Shown here in pieces: positions 62,597 through 64,000 of a stretch of 64,000 nt of DNA. How positions within the stretch are numbered: the first letter of the stretch is position 1; each line of letters starts with the position of its first letter. Source of the stretch: Draconibacterium aestuarii (GTDB lineage Bacteria; Bacteroidota; Bacteroidia; Bacteroidales; Prolixibacteraceae); the NCBI GenBank assembly GCA_026671195.1, contig JAPOHD010000015.1, positions 62,001 to 126,000 of the forward strand. Direction: 5' to 3'. Under the pieces are notes generated by a model. It ran no database searches. It worked only from the letters and a program-made list of their open reading frames with translations, and had not been told where the DNA came from. Position numbers and translations under genes: made by a program.

Positions 62597-63760
62597 ATGT
62601 CAAGAATACTGGTAATAGACGACGAAAGAAGCATCCGAAATACGCTGAAAGATATTTTAGAATACGAAAAATATGAAGTTGATCTGGCAGAAGACGGAAA
62701 TAAAGGGTTGGAAAGAATTCGTTCGGCAGAATACGATGTTGTGTTATGCGATATTAAAATGCCCGGGTTGGATGGAATTGAAGTTTTAGAGCGCATGGTG
62801 GTTTTAGCTCCTGATACACCAGTAGTTATGATTTCGGGGCACGGTAATATCGATACTGCTGTTGATTCGATAAAAAAGGGAGCTTTTGATTACATCGAAA
62901 AACCATTGGATTTAAATCGTTTGCTGATTACCATTCGTAATGCAATGGATAAATCGAATTTGGTTACCGAAACCAAAATCCTGAAAAAGAAAGTCAATAA
63001 AAAATATGAAATCATTGGCGAATCGAAAGCGATTAGCGAGATTATTGACATGGCCGACCGCGTTGCACCTACTGATGCACGTATTCTGATTACGGGGCCA
63101 AATGGCTCAGGGAAAGAGTTGGTTGCACGCAGAGTGCATGATCACAGTAGCCGTGCTTCGGGGCCATTTGTGGAAGTAAACTGTGCTGCAATTCCATCTG
63201 AGTTGATTGAAAGTGAGTTGTTCGGACACGAAAAAGGCGCATTTACATCGGCCGTAAAACAGCGAAAGGGAAAATTTGAGCAAGCCAACGGAGGAACTTT
63301 GTTTCTGGATGAGATTGGAGACATGAGTCTTTCTGCACAAGCCAAGGTTTTGCGTGCGTTACAAGAAAGTATTATTAGCCGGGTAGGAGGCGACAAGCAT
63401 ATTAAAGTTGATGTGCGTGTGGTGGCAGCTACCAATAAGAATCTTTCGGCAGAAATTGATAATAATAATTTCCGCGAAGATTTATACCACCGTTTAAGTG
63501 TTATACTTATTAAAGTACCGTCATTAAACGAAAGGATCGATGATGTACCGTTACTTACCAATCATTTTCTTAAACAGATTTGTAACGAATACGGAATGCC
63601 CGAAAAAACGATTACAGAGAAGGCCATTGAAGAACTTCAAAAAATAAACTGGACAGGTAACATTCGTGAATTTCGAAATGTGATTGAAAGGCTTATTATT
63701 CTATGTGATACAGAGATTAATGATGCCGATGTTTTGAAATTTGCTGCACCGCTAAAATAA
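62597..63760 (+). CDS. NtrC-like response regulator (receiver + AAA+) lacking a DNA-binding domain
   Basis: A two-domain regulator. The receiver (1-120) has D8/D9, phospho-acceptor D52 (VVLCDIKMPGLDG) and the invariant Lys in YIEKPLD. The sigma-54 AAA+ domain has Walker A GPNGSGKE, the sigma-54 contact loop GAFTSA, Walker B GGTLFLDEIGD, the arginine-finger region FREDLYHRL and WTGNIREFRNVIERL. It ends at residue 387, about 15 residues after the AAA+ lid, where NtrC proteins carry a Fis-type helix-turn-helix of 50-60 residues. The stop is followed by a long hairpin, so the gene appears complete. It may act without specific DNA binding. Confidence 0.88.
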   Translation: MSRILVIDDERSIRNTLKDILEYEKYEVDLAEDGNKGLERIRSAEYDVVLCDIKMPGLDGIEVLERMVVLAPDTPVVMISGHGNIDTAVDSIKKGAFDYIEKPLDLNRLLITIRNAMDKSNLVTETKILKKKVNKKYEIIGESKAISEIIDMADRVAPTDARILITGPNGSGKELVARRVHDHSSRASGPFVEVNCAAIPSELIESELFGHEKGAFTSAVKQRKGKFEQANGGTLFLDEIGDMSLSAQAKVLRALQESIISRVGGDKHIKVDVRVVAATNKNLSAEIDNNNFREDLYHRLSVILIKVPSLNERIDDVPLLTNHFLKQICNEYGMPEKTITEKAIEELQKINWTGNIREFRNVIERLIILCDTEINDADVLKFAAPLK

Positions 63761-64000
63761 TTGCAACAATTAGCCTGACAGAAAATGTCGTATATAACCA
63801 AGTTATGTACGGCATTTTCCGTTTTGTAAGTAAAAAATTTCAATTTATTTTCTGATTCAAAAACATCTTTCCCAATTTGTTGTTTACTAATTTACAAATA
63901 CTTCTTGTCAAGGTATTTGTATCGTATAATAAAATATTAGCCTCTGGTTTCGGGAGTCGATTTGTCATGGCGTATTATTAATCTTTCCCTCGGGAAAATA
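63761..64000. other. Non-coding 3' edge of the window with a long hairpin
   Basis: AAAATGTCGTATATAAC and GTTATGTACGGCATTTT (63782-63818) form a 17-bp stem with two G-U pairs and a CAA loop, 21 bases after the NtrC-like stop. It lacks a strict U-tract but is a likely transcript end. Nothing else is recognised to the window edge. Confidence 0.5.

Overview
The window is about 64 kb of a Bacteroidota chromosome. The evidence is a type IX secretion protein (PorQ), a parA-parB-DUF5683-MltD block, head-GIN/DUF2807 and DUF4097-like proteins behind an ECF sigma factor, Bacteroidota-type promoters (TTTG, 17-21 nt, TAnnTTTG) and an AT-rich composition with few Shine-Dalgarno sequences. The sulfur and cellodextrin genes make a facultative or anaerobic environmental member of the Marinilabiliales/Prolixibacteraceae type plausible; that placement is inference. 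I saw no rRNA, CRISPR array, transposase or prophage.

Layout. 1-9.1 kb is housekeeping: partial pyrF, a Tat-exported Gfo/Idh/MocA oxidoreductase, a FAS1 lipoprotein, tig-clpP-clpX, tRNA-Leu, oxyR and a SpoU-type methyltransferase. 9.2-21.2 kb carries two envelope proteins and a long minus-strand block: parA, parB, DUF5683, a LysM lytic transglycosylase, heptose kinase, priA, ispH, cmk and porQ. 21.2-21.8 kb is non-coding and holds a degenerate 20-bp repeat array that inverts about a central palindrome. 21.8-29.2 kb has a YkgJ protein, an EamA transporter, a TIM-barrel lipoprotein, small beta-barrel proteins and an ECF sigma/anti-sigma/DUF4097-like operon. 29.4-41.5 kb has tRNA-His, a GPH symporter with a GH43 enzyme, tRNA-Gln, a DUF2723 membrane protein, a Nudix hydrolase, an AraC regulator, a 2-hydroxyacid dehydrogenase, a lone receiver protein, and a PadR/PspC operon led by a secreted four-repeat protein.

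42.0-56.1 kb is the most unusual part, a sulfur and respiration island. It holds mobA, a cysteine-rich Crp/Fnr regulator, an SQR-like flavoprotein with DUF1641, single-cysteine DsrC/TusE and DsrE proteins, a Rieske protein with a cytochrome b/12-heme cytochrome c fusion, a PsrABC-type molybdenum reductase, two YeeE half-transporters and two membrane-anchored rhodanese-like proteins. The last two lack the rhodanese active-site cysteine, but both end in AAGGC. My reading is that sulfur atoms are imported, carried on protein cysteines and oxidised or reduced at the membrane, with electrons exchanged through quinone. The genes are visible; the direction of flow and the substrates are inferred.

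56.2-62.1 kb is a cellulose/cellodextrin locus: GH9 lipoprotein, GH94 phosphorylase and a GPH symporter with an extra periplasmic domain. The window ends with an NtrC-like regulator that lacks the DNA-binding domain.
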